DNA of 51,710 nt from Gammaproteobacteria bacterium (lineage in GTDB: Bacteria; Pseudomonadota; Gammaproteobacteria; GCA-001735895), in the NCBI GenBank assembly GCA_022340305.1, contig JAJDOF010000076.1:1-51710 (forward strand), written 5' to 3'. Shown here in pieces: positions 51,700 to 51,710 of the stretch; positions within the stretch are counted from its first letter, which is position 1, and the number at the start of each line of letters is the position of its first letter. Under the pieces are notes generated by a model. That model was not told the origin of the DNA, did no database searches, and was given only the letters and a program-made list of their open reading frames with translations. A program made the translations under genes and the position numbers.

Positions 51700-51710
51700 T
51701 GAGACATCGC

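Noticed and set aside
1-51710. CRISPR array, tRNA, prophage or conjugative genes
   Set aside because: No spaced repeats of suitable length, no tRNA-like cloverleaf with TTCRA arm and no phage or transfer proteins were found. The 35-bp array has no unique spacers.

Overview
The window is 51.7 kb of a proteobacterial chromosome, most likely a marine or sediment gammaproteobacterium. This rests on gene content: a complete cbb3 oxidase cluster with FNR, HemN, CcoG/H/I/S, an ATP-type PEP carboxykinase, an IS200-like RAYT and a GcvA-type LysR regulator. I cannot name a genus. No tRNA, rRNA, CRISPR array, phage or complete insertion sequence was recognised.

Layout. (a) 1-5000: a truncated EamA transporter, a DUF3291 protein, an MFS exporter, a VOC protein, an RNA 2',3'-cyclic phosphodiesterase overlapping a desaturase, and an esterase coupled to a trans-sulfuration enzyme. 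(b) 5000-12450: amino-acid and small-molecule metabolism, with PLP enzymes, a PuuE-like deacetylase, an exported intradiol dioxygenase, and a tight run of homocysteine methyltransferase, 2-hydroxyacid dehydrogenase and hot-dog thioesterase. (c) 12450-18850: a RAYT transposase, a CocE-type hydrolase, pckA, a dual-CDGSH protein, a glycosyltransferase-like protein, and a tandem array of 35-bp units grown from a dispersed GC-rich palindrome. (d) 18850-22220: an amidase coupled to a 67-aa GatC/AtzG-like protein, divergent from two phytanoyl-CoA-dioxygenase-like genes. (e) 22230-40640: an oxygen-response island with a universal stress protein, Hsp20, a two-component system, two [4Fe-4S] FNR paralogues, the operon Yip1-ccoNOQP-X-ccoGH-TauE/SafE, divergent ccoIS, hemN, a Rieske oxygenase remnant and a second desaturase. 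(f) 40970-51700: mixed accessory metabolism, with an amidase, a copper amine oxidase, an SDR, LysR, a nitroreductase, glutaminase and a protein phosphatase, plus several very small genes.

The main observation is a local FNR regulon. Eight sites resembling TTGAT-N4-ATCAA lie between 23.1 and 40.8 kb, the same stretch that encodes the two FNR proteins. At four of them a plausible -10 hexamer is centred exactly 31 bp from the centre of the site, as expected for class II FNR activation. One perfect site is not upstream of any protein gene. It sits between the convergent hemN and ccoS and faces a short stretch with two stem-loops, a loop reading ACCUCCCC and a U8 tail. This looks like an FNR-activated small RNA of about 62 nt with anti-Shine-Dalgarno character, and I consider it the best candidate here for something undescribed.

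The island also records rearrangement. The pair fnr plus convergent TauE/SafE tail was duplicated in tandem. The first TauE copy survives only as a fragment, and the DNA-binding halves of the two fnr genes are almost identical while their sensor halves differ. A Rieske oxygenase remnant lies just behind the hemN promoter.
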